Of a stretch of 64,000 nt of DNA, positions 34,643-45,659 are shown piece after piece. Origin of the DNA: Prorocentrum cordatum (taxonomy: Eukaryota; Sar; Dinophyceae; Prorocentrales; Prorocentraceae); assembly GCA_963575745.1 (NCBI GenBank), contig CAUYUJ010014560.1, forward strand, positions 488,328 through 552,327, written 5' to 3'. A program made the translations under genes and the position numbers. Under the pieces are notes generated by a model that saw only the letters and a program-made list of their open reading frames with translations, did not search any database and had not been told where the DNA came from. Every line of letters starts with the position of its first letter. The stretch's first letter is position 1.

Positions 34643-35176
34643 GGAATCTGGCTGCAGGTGCACGGCTTCAAGGAGTCTCCGATCTACCAGGAGGTCGCCG
34701 AGGTGCTGCGACAGGGCGCCGAAGGCGCCGACGACGACGGCCAGGCCGAGGCGCGGGCGCGGAGCTTGCTGATGTTCAGGCCCAGCGAAAGGGAGTTCAC
34801 ATGGCAGAGCTCGGGGGCGCACAGCGTGCGCCGCTCGGGGTTCACCCTGACGCACGCGTCCTACCTGACCTCCACGCTGTCGCAGGGCCAGACGCTGCGC
34901 AAGGGCGTCACCATCGACTGCGCGAGAGACGAGGACGCTGGCCGCACGGGCATGTCGGACGAGCAGTGGTGGCTGCACCTCTACGTCATGTTCTCCCGCG
35001 CCACGTGCATGCGGAACATGCTGATCCTGCGGCCGCCGCCGCGAGAGTTCCTGGAGTGCGGGCCGCCGGCGTCCCTGCGGAAGGCGCTCCTGGAGTTCGA
35101 CAAGAGAGCGGTTTTGTCCAGGGCGGAGGCGAAGCAGCTCGCGGCAGAGCTGGGCTTCGCGCTGCCTTCCGCCTGA
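34643..35176 (+). pseudogene. 3' fragment of a divergent PIF1-like helicase
   Basis: About 177 codons in one frame ending at the TGA at 35174. They align with the C-terminal part of the helicase at 31363-33188, starting near its YGVWV segment: GIWLQVHGFK, motif V TLSQGQTLRKGVTID, motif VI WWLHLYVMFSRAT, then a shared tail with KQLAAELGF. Residues differ widely, so it is a relative and not a recent copy. Walker A and B are absent. The 5' edge is the tandem repeat array, and the junction TCAG/GAATCTGG reads as a 3' splice site, so the piece could be a last exon whose upstream exons are missing or were replaced by the array. An intact upstream part was not found in the window. Confidence 0.7.
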
Positions 35177-35198
35177 GCGCGGCTGCGCCTCGCTCGAA

Positions 35199-35295
35199 GC
35201 CCGCGGGGTTGTCCCAACGGCTTGGTCTTGCGCGCCAGCGGCTCGCGGGGTTGTCCCGACAGCCTGGCCCGCGGGGTTGCCCCAACGGCTGCGCG
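35199..35295. repeat. CGCGGGGTTG(T/C)CCC(A/G)AC short repeat
   Basis: Three copies of CGCGGGGTTGTCCCAACGGC or close variants directly after the helicase fragment's stop codon. From 35296 to 35604 nothing further is recognised. Confidence 0.75.
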
Positions 35296-35604
35296 ACGTG
35301 ACCAGTAGAGAACGCGCCTGTGCTGGCCGTGGCGGCGACGGCGCCGAGGAACATCGACGTGCGCGCTCATGCAACAGGAAGGGGAGGAGGTGGCGGGGCG
35401 CGGAACAAACAGGGGGGCGAGGATGGGGACAACGTAAGGAGTGGAAGGGGGGCCCGCGCCAAGGCGAGAGGAAATATACGCAGAAGAGACAGCCAGGACG
35501 CCTCACCAACCACGAGGACGACGGTGATGGCTTTTTCCAGATTCGCCCAGAGGATTCTTATGTGGGGTTCTTCCGTCGGAGTAAGTCAAATGCTGTTTTT
35601 TTTT

Positions 35605-37200
35605 CCCAACCCTCCTGCGTTGGGTACTCGTTTTGAATAGAGCACTGCGGTCTCCACCTTCCTTCCTTCCCGCCTCCTCCTCCTCTCTTTCCCTCTTCCT
35701 CTCCTCTCTTGCTTCCCTTCTCCGCCTCTCTTCGCTCCTCCTCTTCTCTCTTGCATCCCTTCTCCTCTCTTCGCTCCTCCTCTCTTGCTTCCCTTCTCCT
35801 CCTCTCTTCGCTCCTCCTCTTCTCTCTTGCCTTTTACGTCATCCCTTTGGGGCTGCGATCTGCGAAACTGTCGCCACTCTCGAGGGCTGCTGGTGGGTCC
35901 AGCGGAGTGAGGCACTACGCAGATTCAGATAAGACCTCGCCATCCCTGGGGGGCTGCGATCTGCGAAACTGTCGCCACATTCGAGGGCTGCTGGTGGGTC
36001 CAGCGGAGTGAGGCACCACGCAGATTCAGATTAGACCTCGCCATCCCTGGGGGGCTGCGATCTGCGAAACTGTCGTCATTTTCGAGGGCTGCTGGTGGGT
36101 CCAGCGGAGTCAGGCACCACGCAGATTCAGATTAGACCTCGACTTTCGAGGGCTGCTGGTGGGTCCAGCGGAGTGAGGCACCACGCAGATTCAGATTAGA
36201 CCTCGCCATCCCTGGGGGTTCGCGATCTGCGAAATTGTCGTCACGTTCGAGGGCTGCTGGTGGGTCCAGCGGAGTGAGGCACCACGCAGATTCAGATTAG
36301 ACCTCGCCGTCCCTGGGGGGCTGCGACCTGCGAAACTGTCGTCACTTTCGAGGGCTGCTGGTGGGTCCAGCGGAGTGAGGCACCACGCAGATTCAGATTA
36401 GACCTCGCCACCCCTGGGGGGCTGCGATCTGCGACACTGACGCCACATTCGAGGGCTGCTGGTGGGTCCAGCGGAGTGAGGCACCACGCAGATTCAGATT
36501 AGACCTCGCCATCCTTGGGGGGCTGCGATCTGCGAAACTGTCGCCACATTCGAGGGCTGAGGGTGGGTCCAGCGGAGTGAGGCACCACGCAGATTCAGAT
36601 TAGACCTCGCCATCCCTGGGGGGCTGCGATCTGCGACACTGACGCCACATTCGATGGCTGCTGGTTGCGAAACTGTCGCCAAATTCGAGGGCTGCTGGTG
36701 GGTCCAGCGGGGTGAGGCACCACGCAGATTCAGATTGGACCTCGCCATCCCTGGGGGGCTGCGATCTGCGAAACTGTCGCCACATTCGAGGGCGGCTGGT
36801 GGGTCCAGCGGAGTGAGGCACCACGCAGATTCAGATTTGACCTCGCCATCCCTGGGGGCCTGCGATCTGCGAAACGGTCACCACTTTCGAGGGCTGCTGG
36901 TGGGTCCAGCGGGGTGAGGCACCACGCAGATTCAGATTAGACCTCGCCATCCCTGGGGGGGGGGCTGCGATCTGTGAAACTGTCACCACTTTCGAAGGCT
37001 GCTGGTCAGTCCCGCGGAGTGAGGCACCACCCAGATTCAGATTAGACCTCGCCGTCCCTGGGGGGCTGCCATTCTGGGAAACTGTCACCACTGACGCGGG
37101 TCGTTTCAGAGGTGAGGTTGCCCCCCGGGCTCTCTTGTCACTCAGTTCTTTTGGCCACGCGCATAATGAATGATCACTGTGGCGATTTGGCTTGGAGGTG
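35605..37200 (+). mobile_element. Element E2: leader, pyrimidine tract and ~101-bp satellite
   Basis: Same order as E1: leader CCCAACCCTCCTGCGTTGGG preceded by a T9 run, a CTTCC/CTCC tract to ~35830, about twelve 101-bp units, then the same tail with GACGCGGGTCGTTTCAGAGG and CACTGTGGCGATTTGGCTTG. Even internal anomalies are shared with E1, such as the shortened unit starting GACTTTCGAGGG, so E1 and E2 descend from one duplicated block. Its right edge abuts the dispersed repeat at 37201. Confidence 0.75.
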
Positions 37201-37260
37201 ATGTTTCCCTACTCCGCTTGCCACTTGATGCCATTGGGTTGGATACGTCGCAGGGTAATT

Positions 37261-38775
37261 CCCAACCCTCCTTGGTTGGGTATTCGTTTTGAATAGAGCA
37301 GTGTGGTCTCCACTCCTTCCTTCCTCCCTTCCTCCTCATCCTCCCTCCCTGCCTCTTCCTGTCTTGCCTGCGGGGGGCTGCGATCTGTGAAACTGTCGCC
37401 ATTTCCGAAGCCTGCTGGGGGGCCCACCGCAGTGAGGGCGACGCGCAGATTCAAATTAGACCTCGCCATCCCTGGGGGGGGGGGGGGGCGATCCGTGAAA
37501 CTGTCGCCATTTTCGAGGCCTGCTGGGGAGCCCACCACAGTGAGGACGACGCACAGTGACGGCGACGCGCAGATTCAAATTAGACCTCGCTATCCCTGGG
37601 GGGCTGCGATCTGTGAAACTGTCGCCATTTTCAAAGCCTGCTGGGGGGCTCAGCGCAGTGAGGGCGACGCGCAGATTCAAATTAGACCTCGCCATCCCTG
37701 GGGGGCTACTATCTGTGAAACCGCCGCCATGTTCGAGGCCTGCTGAGGGGCCCAGCACAGCGAGGGCGACGCGCAGATTCAAATTAGACCTCGCCATCCC
37801 TGGGGGGCTGCGATATGTGAAACTGTCGCCATTTTCGAGGCCTGCTGGGGGGCCCCGCGCAGCGAGGGCGACGCGCAAATTCAAATTAGACATCGCCATC
37901 CCTGGAGGGCGGCGATCTGTGAAGCTGCCGCCATGTTCGAGGCCTGCTGGGGGCCCAGCGCAGTGAGGGCCACTGGCAAATTCAAATGAGACCTCGCCAT
38001 CCCTGGGGGGGGGGGGGCTGCGATCTCTGAAAGTGTTGCCATTTTCGAGGCCTGCTGGGGGGCCCAGCACAGTGACGCCACGTGCAGATTCAAATGAGAC
38101 CTCGCCATCCCTTGGGGGATGCGATCTGTGAAACTGTCGCCATGTTCGAGGCGTGCTGGGGTGCCCAGCACCGTGAGGGCGACGCGCAAATTCAAATTAG
38201 ACCTCGCCATCCCTGGGGGGGGGGGTGCGATCTGTCAAACTGTCGCCACTTTCGAGGCCTGCTGGGGGGGCCAGCACAGTGACGCCACGGGCAGATTCAA
38301 ATGAGACCTCGCCATCCCTGGGGGCTGCGATCTGTGAAACTGTCGCCATGTTCGAGGCCTGCTGGGGGGCCCAGCGCAGTGGGGACCACGCGCGGATTCA
38401 AATTAGCCATCGCAATCTCTGGGGGGCTGCGATCTGCGAAACTGTCGCCACTTTCGAGGCCTGCTGGGGGGCCCAGCACAGTTACGTCACGGGCATATTC
38501 GAACGAGACCTCGCCATCCCTTGGGGGCTGCGAGGTGTGAAACTGCCGCCACTTTCGAGGCCTGCTGGGGGGCCCAGCGCAGTGACGCCACGGGCAGATT
38601 CAAATGAGACCTCGCCATCCCCTGGAGGCTGCGACTTGTGAAACGGTCGCCACTTTCGAGGCCTGCTGGGGGGCCCAGCGCAGTGACGCCACGCGCGGAC
38701 CCAAATTAGACCTCGCCATCCCTGCGGGGCTGCGATCTGTTAAACTGTCGCCACTTTCAAGGCCTGCTGTGGTCA
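37261..38775 (+). mobile_element. Element E3: leader and ~101-bp satellite, divergent subfamily
   Basis: Leader CCCAACCCTCCTTGGTTGGG, a pyrimidine tract, then about fourteen 101-102-bp units of a variant satellite (GGCCTGCTGGGGGGCCCAGC in place of GGGCTGCTGGTGGGTCC). It sits precisely after GTCGCAGGGTAATT of a dispersed repeat whose uninterrupted copy is at 33529-33590. After the array, unique DNA runs to 39037. Confidence 0.7.
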
Positions 38776-39037
38776 CCGTTTTCGAAGTGGCTAGGGGTGC
38801 TCAGGAATTGTAGCTCATCAGCTTTATCAAGCCCTTTTCCTGTAGCCAGTGTCCTGCGAGTCTCCCGAATTCCGTCTGCAGACATATGTAACCCTCGCTC
38901 CGTCATCGCCCCCTTTATAAACTATACTAAACTATTTGCGCCCCGCTTTTGCGCAGGGGTCGGGTACGTCGCCATGGTAGCTTGAAGGTTCTAGGAATCC
39001 TGGATTCTTCGTGAGCGAGGAAATGTTGTATGTTTCC

Positions 39038-41330
39038 CCCAACCCTCCTTGGTTTAGTATTCGTTTTGAATAGAGGGGTGTGGTCGCGTCTCTCCTTCTC
39101 CTCCTCCTCCCGCCTCCTCTCGCCTCCTGCCCTCTCTTCGCCGTCACTGGGGGGCTGCGATCTGCGAAACTGTCGCTCCTTTCGAGGGCTGCTGGTGGGT
39201 CCTGCGGAGTGGGGCACGGCGCAGATCTGAGGTAGACCTCGCCGTCCCTGGGGGGCTGCGATCTGCGAAACTGTCGCCACGTTCGACGGCTGCTAGCGGG
39301 TCCTGCGGAGTGAGGCACCGCGCAGATCTGAGGTAGTCCCTGGGGGGCTGCGATCTGCGAAAGAGTCGCCGCTTTCGAGGGCTGCTGATGGGTCCTGCGG
39401 AGTCAGGCACCGCGCAGATCTGAGATAGACCTCGCCGTCCCTGGGGGGCTGCGATCTGCGAAACCGTCGCCGCTTTCGAGGGCTGCTGGTGGGTCCTGCG
39501 GAGTGAGGCGCCGCGCAAATCTGAGGTAGACCTCGCCGTCCCTGGGGGGCTGCGATCTGCGAAACCGTCGCAACTTTCGAGGGCTGCTGGTGGGTCCAGC
39601 GGAGTGAGGCACCGCGCAGATCTGAGGTAGACCTCGCCGTCCCTGGGGGGCTGCAATCTGCGAAGCCGTCGCCGCTTTCGAGGGCTGCTGGTGGGTCCTG
39701 CGGATTGAGGCACCGCGCAGATCTGAGGTAGACCTCGCCGTCCTTGGGGGGCTGCGATCTGCGAAACTGTCGCCACTTTCGAGGGCTGCTAATGGGTCCT
39801 GCGGAGTGAGGCACCGCGCAGATCTGAGGTAGACCTCGCCGTCCCCGGGGGGCTGCGATCTGCGAAACCGTCGCCACTTTCGAGGGCGGCTGGTGGGTCC
39901 TGCGGAGTGAGGCACCGCGCAGATCCGAAGTAGACCTCGCCGTCCCTGGGGGGCTGCGATCTGCGAAACCGTCGCAACTTTCGAAGGCTACTGGTGGGTC
40001 CTGCGGAGTGAGGCACCGCGCAGATCTGAGGTGGACCTCGCCGTCCCCGGGGGGCTGCGATCTGCGAAGCTGTCGCCACTTTCGAGGGCTGCTGGTGGGT
40101 CCAGCGGGGTGAGGCACCGCGCAGATCTGACGTAGAATTCGCCGTCCCTGGGTGGCTGCGATCTGCGAAACTGTCGCCACGTTCGAGGGCTGCCGATGGG
40201 TCCTGCGGAGTGAGGCACCGCGCAGATCTGAGGTAGACCTCGCCGTGCCTGGGGGGCTGCGATCTGCGAGCCGTCGCGACTTTCGAGGGCTGCTGGTGGG
40301 TCCTGCGGAGTGAAGCACCGCGCAAATCTGAGGTAGACTTCGCCGTCCCCGGGGGGCTGCGATCTGCGAAACTGTCGCCACTTTCGAGGGCTGCTGGTGG
40401 GCCCTGCGGAGTGGGGCACCGCGCAGATCTGAGGTAGACCTCGCCGTCCTTGGGGGGCTGCGATCTGCGAAACCGTCGCCGCTTTCGAGGGCTGCTGGTG
40501 GGTCCTGCGGAGTGAAGCACCGCGCAGATCTGAGGTAGACCTCGCCGTCCCTGGGGGGCTGCGATCTGCGAAACTGTCGCAACTTTCGAGGGCTGCTGGT
40601 GGGTCCTGCGGATTGAGGCACCGCGCAGATCTGAGGTAGACCTCGCCGTCCCTGGGGGGCTGCGATCTGCGAAACCGTCGCCACTTTCGAGGCTGTTGGT
40701 GGGTCCTGCGAAGTGAGGCACCGCGCTGATCTGAGCGAGACCTCGCCGTCCCTAGGGGGCTGCGATCTGCGAAACCGTCTTGGGGGGCCAGCATCGCGAT
40801 CTGCGGAATTGTAGCCACTTCCGAAAGCTGCGCGGGTCCAGCGGAATGAGGCTCTTCGCAAATCTATGCTGGACCTCGCCGTCCCCGGGGGGCTGCAATC
40901 TGCGAAACTGTCGCCACTATCGAGGGCTGCTGGTGGGTCCAGCGGACTGAGGCACTGCGCAAATCTGAGCGGGACCTTGCCGTCCCTGAGGGGCTGGGAT
41001 CTGCGAAACTGTCGCCGCTTTCGAGGGCTGCTGGTGGGTCCTGTGGAGTGAGGCACCGCGCAGATCTGAGCGGGACCTCGCCGTCCCTGGGGGGCTGCGA
41101 TCTGCAAAACTGTCGCCACTTTCAAGGGTTCTTAGTGGGTCCAGCGGAGTGAGGCACCGCGCAGATCTGAGCGGAGCCTCGCCGTCCTTGGGGGGCTGCG
41201 ATCTGCGAAACCGTCGCAACTTTCGAAGGCTGGTGGCGGGTTCAGCGGAGCGAGGCACCAGGCAGATCTGAGCGAGACATCGCAATCCTTTGGGGGCTGC
41301 GAGCCTCACGAATCCGCTCGCGGAAGTCGG
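39038..41330 (+). mobile_element. Element E4: leader and ~101-bp satellite, longest array
   Basis: The leader is a variant, CCCAACCCTCCTTGGTTTAG, followed by TATTCGTTTTGAATAGAG, a short CTCC tract, and about twenty-one 101-bp units to ~41330 (CCGCGCAGATCTGAGGTAGA subtype). Because 101 is not a multiple of three, a minus-strand frame cycles through all three phases; all are nearly stop-free, giving a 610-codon frame at 39293-41125 that is not taken as a gene. Confidence 0.75.
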
Positions 41331-41524
41331 AGGTTGGGGGTGAGATCGCACGGTAACGGAGTCCCCCCACCGGGAAATCGACTTTCGAGTTCGTGCTCGT
41401 GCCGTGCGTGCGGGCGACGCGAAGCTGCGTGGGCCAGCGAGAGGAATTCACTCTGCTGTCGCTAGGGGTCCGCCAACACAAAAAATGTTTCCCCCCCCCG
41501 GTGTTGTCAAGCGGTGGCCCGCAC

Positions 41525-41705
41525 TGTCCCGTCGGTTGCCCACCGGTTGCTCGTCATGGTTGCTCGTCATGGTTGCTCATCATGGTTGCTCATCATGGTT
41601 GCTCATCATTGTCCCGCCGGTTGCTCATCATGGTTGCTCATCATAATCCCACCGGTTGCTCATCATGGTTGCTCATCATTGTCCCGCCGGTTGCTCATCA
41701 TGGTT
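41525..41705. repeat. GGTTGCTCATCAT minisatellite
   Basis: About eleven copies of a 13-17 bp unit (TGGTTGCTC(A/G)TCA), some joined by TTGTCCCGCCGG. Confidence 0.85.
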
Positions 41706-41708
41706 GCG

Positions 41709-41848
41709 GGGGGGTGGCTCATGACGACAACTGTGTTGAACCTCCTCATCACCACCATCACCATCACCATCACCATCACCACCATCACCACCACCATCAC
41801 CATCACTATCACCACGTTCAACACAGTTGTCGTCATGAGCCACCCCCC
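41709..41848. repeat. Perfect 33-bp inverted repeat around a CAT/CAC loop
   Basis: The left arm 41709-41741 (core TGGCTCATGACGACAACTGT) is the exact reverse complement of 41816-41848. The 74-bp interval between them is almost wholly CAC/CAT triplets. No coding sense is seen, and the arms extend into G and C runs on the outside. Confidence 0.95.
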
Positions 41849-42053
41849 TCCCCCCACCCCCCCACAACCTCCTTATCACCCGCAGGGTGGTCGTATAGGT
41901 ATATGCGCCCATGTCACGTCATCACCTCCGTATAACGCCTCCCAAGCTACTCATGCCACGCATTGCGCAATGGTTGGGTACATCGCCAGGGCAATTGTTT
42001 TTTTAGTTCCGGGGGTCTTGGATTCTCCGTGAGGAGGGTTGTTGAAGGTGGAT

Positions 42054-43320
42054 TCAAGCGGAATCCTTTTGTAGAGGCTCTCAAAAATATTGTTGTATTG
42101 GCTTTCCATAAAATCCTTTTGTAGAAGCTCTCAACAAGAATCCTTTTGTAGAGGCTCTCAATCGGAAGCCTTTTTGTGGAGGCTCTCTATAGAAATCCTT
42201 TTGCGCATGCTCTCAATGGGAATCCTTTTGTGTTGGCTTTCCATGAGACTCCTCTCGTAGAGGCTCTTGGCTTCCAATAGGAATCCTCTTGTAGAGGCTT
42301 GCATCTGAAGCCTTGTGTAGAGGATTACGATAGGAATCCTTTTGTAGAGGCTTTCAATAAGAATTATGTTGTAGAGGCTCTCAATAGGAATCCTTTTTTG
42401 TAGAGGCTCTCAATAGGAATCCTTCCTGCAGAGGCTCTCAATAGGAATCCGCATGTGCAGGCTCTTAACCAGAATCCTTTTGCATTGGCTTTTCAACAGG
42501 AATCCTTGTGCATGGGTTTTCAATAGGAATGCATGTGTAGAAGCTGTGAATAGGAATCCATGTTGTAGAGGCTATCAATAGGATTCCTTTTGTGGAAGCT
42601 CTCAATAAGAATCCTCTTGTATTGGCTTTCAATCAGAATCCTTGCACATTTGCTCTCTAGCGGAACCCTTTTGCAGAAGCTCTCATTAGGACTACTTCTG
42701 TAGAGGCGTTCAATAAGAATCATTGTGTAGAGGCTCTCACTCGGAATCCTTGTGTGGAGGCTCTCAATAGGAATCCTCTTGTGCAAGCTCTCAATAGGAA
42801 TGCTTTCGTACTGGAATCCTCTCGCATGAGCTTTCGATCGGAATATTTTTGTAGTGGCTTGCTATAGGAATCTTTTTGCAGAGGCTCTCAACAGGAATCC
42901 TTTCGTAGAGGCTCCCAATAAGGATCCGTTTCTGGAGGCTTTCAATCTGGACCCTTGTGTAGAGGATTTCGGTCGGAATCCTTCTGTAGAGGCTCTCAAC
43001 CAGAATCCGTGTTGCAGAGGCTTTTAATAGGAATCCTTTTGTAGGGCTCTCACTAGGAATCATGTTGCAAAATGTTTTCAAGCAGCATCCTTGTGTAAAG
43101 GATTTCAATGGGGATCCTTGCGTCGAGGCTCTCCATGGGAATCCTTTTGTTTTGGCTTCCAATTGGAATCGTTTTGCTGAGGCTTGCAACATGAATCCTC
43201 TTGTAAAGGATTTCGAAAGGAATTCGTGTGTAGAGGCATCCAGTAGGAATTATTGTGTAAAGGCTCTCCAGCGGGAATCCTTGTGTAGAGGCTCTCAACA
43301 GGAATCCTCGTTGGAAGGTT
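42054..43320. repeat. 27-bp minisatellite
   Basis: More than forty units of the type GGAATCCTTTTGTAGAGGCT plus CTCAATA fill 1.27 kb, with occasional longer or shorter units. Read on the minus strand the unit gives a nine-residue RIPIESLYK-like repeat; frames break often, so it is not called as a gene. Confidence 0.9.
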
Positions 43321-43555
43321 TTTTTTATTCCGAAGGTTCCAGGAGTCCTGGATTCTTCGCGAGGGTGGTGTTTGAAATGTTTTTTTTGAATGTTCCAGGA
43401 ATCCTGGATTCTTCGCGAGGATGGTTTTTGGACTGTTTTTTGGAAGGTTCCAGGAATCCTCGATTCTGCGTGAGGATGGACATTTTTTGTTGGAAGGTTC
43501 TAGGAATCCGGGATTCTGCGTGGGGAGGGTGTTCGGAAGGTTTTGTGAAGAGGCC
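43320..43555. repeat. Palindrome-bearing repeat, second block
   Basis: About four to five units of the GGTTCCAGGAATCCTGGATT, CTTCGCGAGGA family seen at 27005-27600, directly after the 27-bp minisatellite. A single unit also stands just before that minisatellite (42005-42040). Confidence 0.8.
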
Positions 43556-44819
43556 ATTAGAGCCCATTCCCCCGGCCTACCCCCCTCCCCTGGAACCCCT
43601 CCCTTTAGGGCTTCGCCCACACCAGAACGTCATCAATCGTACCTCGTTCTTTCCATTACCGGGGCCGGCACGGAAACGGAAAGAGCGCACTCAGCAATGT
43701 GCTCGAACATGCTCATGGCATCATTCGCCTCTCGAGTCTTGGTCTGAAGAATCTTTTGCGCCGACACTCACTCTTCGGAGCCTTGTTACTCCTGCTCCTC
43801 CTGCTCCTGCTTCTGCTCCTCCTTGTTCACCAACCAATCGAAAATCAACGCTCCTCCTCTTCATCCTTCTTCTGCTCTTTCTTGCTCATCCTCTTCCTCC
43901 TCCTCCTCCTCCTCCTTTGCTCCTCCTCTGCTTGCTCCTCCTCTGCTTGCTCCTCCTCCTCCTCGTCCTCCTCCTCTTCTTCCGCCTCCATCCTCGTCCT
44001 CTCCATCCTTCTCTTCCCTCCTCCTCATGCTTCTGTTCCTGCTGTTCCTCCTCCTCCTGTTCGTGGTGCCCCTCCTCCGAAGAGTTTTGTTCACGCCAGT
44101 CGTCGATATTAATGAGGAGCCATGGTGCTGTGAGCTTACGACGGCACTGTGAGTTCGTGGAAGCCTCTACTATGTGGCGTATCCGAGCTTTTTTGGGAGT
44201 CGTTTGGGGGTCATTTGGGGCCGTCTTGGGGCCCGTTTGGGCCGACTTCGGGCACTTTCGGAGCGTTTTGGAAGGCTTTGGCCGTCTTGGAGCTCTCTTG
44301 GGGGTCTCTTCGGGCCCTCTTGGGTGCTTGGCCAGGGCCATCCTGGGCCCTGGCATTGTGTCCACACACCATCTTCCCAGGGCCTGGGACGGCCTGGGCC
44401 AAGCATGGTGGTGCACATGGTGGTGCACAGGCGCCTCGTGTGCGGGACAAGCTCGCGCCAGCTGGTTGGCAGCCGCCCCCAGCCGCCCTCCAGGCGAGCG
44501 GGACCCAGCGTGCACACGAAGCCCCTACGCGCCGCCGGCTCGCGCCCCTTCCAAGAGAGCCGCTGGCAGGACCTCCTTCCCCGCGGGGTGCTCCTGGGGA
44601 GCGCGCGCGCGCGCGCGATGGAGCTCGTCGGCCCCCTCCTCTGTGCTGGGTTCCTCCTGCTCCCGTTCCCTCTTCTCTCTCCTCCACCTCCTCCTCTCGC
44701 TCCTGCATCCCCCTCCGTCTAAATCTCGACTTCTTCTACCTCTTCCTACGTGTTCGACCCCCTGCCCCTCCAAAGGGGCAGCGACACCTCGACGACGACG
44801 ACAACGACGACGACGACGC

Positions 44820-44858
<39 letters not shown>

Positions 44859-44860
44859 CG

Positions 44861-44895
<35 letters not shown>

Positions 44896-44931
44896 CGGCG
44901 GCCAGCGACGACGACGGCGACGACGACGACA

Positions 44932-44962
<31 letters not shown>

Positions 44963-45292
44963 AGGCCAGCGCCGACGGCGGCGACGGCGGCGGCCGCGGC
45001 GGCGACGAAGAAAGGCACCTTTCTCCACAACCAACAGCAGGGGGCGGCGCCGACCGGGCGCCCCCCCCTCGTCAACGCGCGATCCGCCGCCCGGCGCGGC
45101 GGTGGCCCGGCGGCAGCGCTCGGGTCAGGGAGACGCGCAAGAGCTGGAGGGGTGCAAACTTCGATGAAGACAAACGTTATTGACACGATACGGTTTCGGG
45201 AGGGCCCCAACACGGTCCCACAGGAGCCACAGACAGGCCCACCAAGGAAACATCAGACATGCGAAATACGCCGAGGATTGAGGACGCAAACG
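43556..45292. other. No recognisable gene; CTCC tract and GAC/GGC triplet tract
   Basis: A CTCCT-rich tract covers 43790-44060, and GAC/GGC triplets cover 44795-44965. A 701-codon plus-strand frame (43062-45167) runs through three unrelated repeat types and is rejected as a gene. The stretch 44165-44400 is built of TTGGGG and TCTTGG words. Confidence 0.55.
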
Positions 45293-45427
45293 TGTGGTAC
45301 TTCAACAGGCTCATCCGCAACGTCGTCTGTGATTATGATGCGTTTTAGCGCAATGGCCAAAAGGGGCCCTTAGAGGTCAAACGGCGGCGAATGGCGCATA
45401 TACGCGTGACACACGCACCATCTCACA
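45293..45427 (-). repeat. 3' terminal repeat of the copia element
   Basis: Counterpart of 56391-56513. It lies about 230 bp beyond the last RNase H-domain residues. The bases next to it in the element's interior (CGTGATAAAGTTTCACGGG in minus sense) make only a poor polypurine tract. Confidence 0.75.
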
Positions 45428-45659
45428 CCCGTGAAACTTTATCACGAGCTAGCCGGCAGACCGCGCAGTACCGCGGGTCTCAGTAAGCCTCTAGGGGCAG
45501 TCAAGGGAGTATTCTCATGTTGGGAACACTCAAGTCAAAGGCAGCCAGGCCTCAGTCACTCACTTCCCCGATGGGATAGCATTCGCTCTGGCCCTCGCCG
45601 GTTGTTTCAGGGTCTGGAGTTACGTCATACGAACTAGTACGTAAGGTCTAACCAAGCAA

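Noticed and set aside
39293-41125. 610-codon minus-strand frame as a protein gene
   Set aside because: It lies wholly in the 101-bp satellite and its peptide repeats only because the phase rotates; it is kept as a curiosity, not as a gene.
43062-45167. 701-codon plus-strand open frame
   Set aside because: It passes through a minisatellite, a palindromic repeat, a CTCC tract and GAC/GGC triplets without any conserved domain; it is open by composition.
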